DNA of 12,621 bases, taken from positions 1 to 12,621 of the forward strand of contig JAISVE010000131.1 of NCBI GenBank assembly GCA_031271725.1, written 5' to 3'. Below the pieces are notes generated by a model that did not search any database, was not told the origin of the DNA, and saw only the letters and a list, made by a program, of their open reading frames with translations. The stretch is from Bacteroidales bacterium (lineage in GTDB: Bacteria; Bacteroidota; Bacteroidia; Bacteroidales; P3). A program made the translations under genes and the position numbers. Positions 12,520-12,621 of this stretch are shown here, piece after piece; the stretch's first letter is position 1, and each line of letters begins with the position of its first letter.

Positions 12520-12621
12520 CTCGCTCAAAATAGAAGATGCACTTAGTCTAATGCTAAGACATACGGGTCTTGTTGAGAAATTCAATGAGGCAAAAGTGCT
12601 TTATACTGCAAAAAAAATATT
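12512..12621 (+). CDS. DUF721/DciA-like protein, N-terminal part (3' truncated)
   Basis: Begins at ATG 12512, overlapping the recF stop by 8 bases, and runs off the window after 36 codons. The peptide (MYNSLKIEDALSLMLRHTGL, then VEKFNEAKVLYTAKKI) fits the N-terminal pattern of DUF721 proteins: an amphipathic helix with a GL turn, then a helix where the family often has AW..VVG. DUF721 includes DciA, the replicative helicase loader/partner found in most bacteria that lack DnaC. A DUF721 gene next to recF is a common arrangement, which supports the call. The conserved Trp expected in the second helix is not present (YTAKKI), and the rest of the protein is not visible, so the assignment is moderate. 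Confidence 0.65.
   Translation, partial: MYNSLKIEDALSLMLRHTGLVEKFNEAKVLYTAKKI

Overview
The window looks like a chromosomal segment of a Bacteroidota organism, probably of the order Bacteroidales. Reasons: promoter-like octamers of the TAnnTTTG type, A-rich leaders without clear Shine-Dalgarno sequences, the set tpiA / DoxX-thioredoxin-like membrane protein / DUF1599, several small lipoproteins with FKBP domains, and a CRISPR repeat that (read on the minus strand) starts GTTGTGATTTGCTTTC and contains GTATCTTTG, a form I remember from type II-C arrays of this phylum. Species cannot be named from the window.

Left part (1-2470): the 3' end of a type II cas1 and a complete cas2 on the plus strand, then an intergenic block of about 120 bp, then a CRISPR array of 24 identical 46-bp repeats plus one decayed terminal repeat, with 24 spacers. 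The block between cas2 and the array has the layout of a tracrRNA gene on the minus strand: an anti-repeat-like stretch, a small GGATT/AATCC hairpin, and an intrinsic terminator that folds better on the minus strand. Each repeat carries the Bacteroidota -7 motif TATCTTTG on the minus strand. My model is that array and tracrRNA are transcribed leftward, towards cas2, with each repeat starting its own crRNA and the cas2-proximal repeat starting the tracrRNA. The far end of the array touches the stop codon of tpiA. cas9 lies outside the window, upstream of cas1.

Middle left (2470-5170, minus strand): triosephosphate isomerase (tpiA), a DoxX-like membrane protein with a thioredoxin-like C-terminal domain, and a tandem DUF1599 protein. 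The last two form an operon read away from a divergent promoter region. The gap between tpiA and the DoxX gene holds palindromic intergenic sequence.

Right part (5328-12621, plus strand): secG, a class I aspartate-type aminotransferase, a uridine-phosphorylase-like enzyme, a DHH/DHHA1 phosphoesterase (NrnA-like), two FKBP-type prolyl isomerase lipoproteins, ispH of the non-mevalonate isoprenoid pathway, recF, and the start of a DciA-like DUF721 gene. ispH-recF-dciA overlap end to start, which suggests translational coupling. A long imperfect palindrome lies between the second FKBP gene and ispH and shares sequence features with the palindrome left of the DoxX gene.

Most of the right part is housekeeping. 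The unusual content is the compact, convergently arranged type II-C locus with self-promoting repeats and a candidate tracrRNA built into the leader end.
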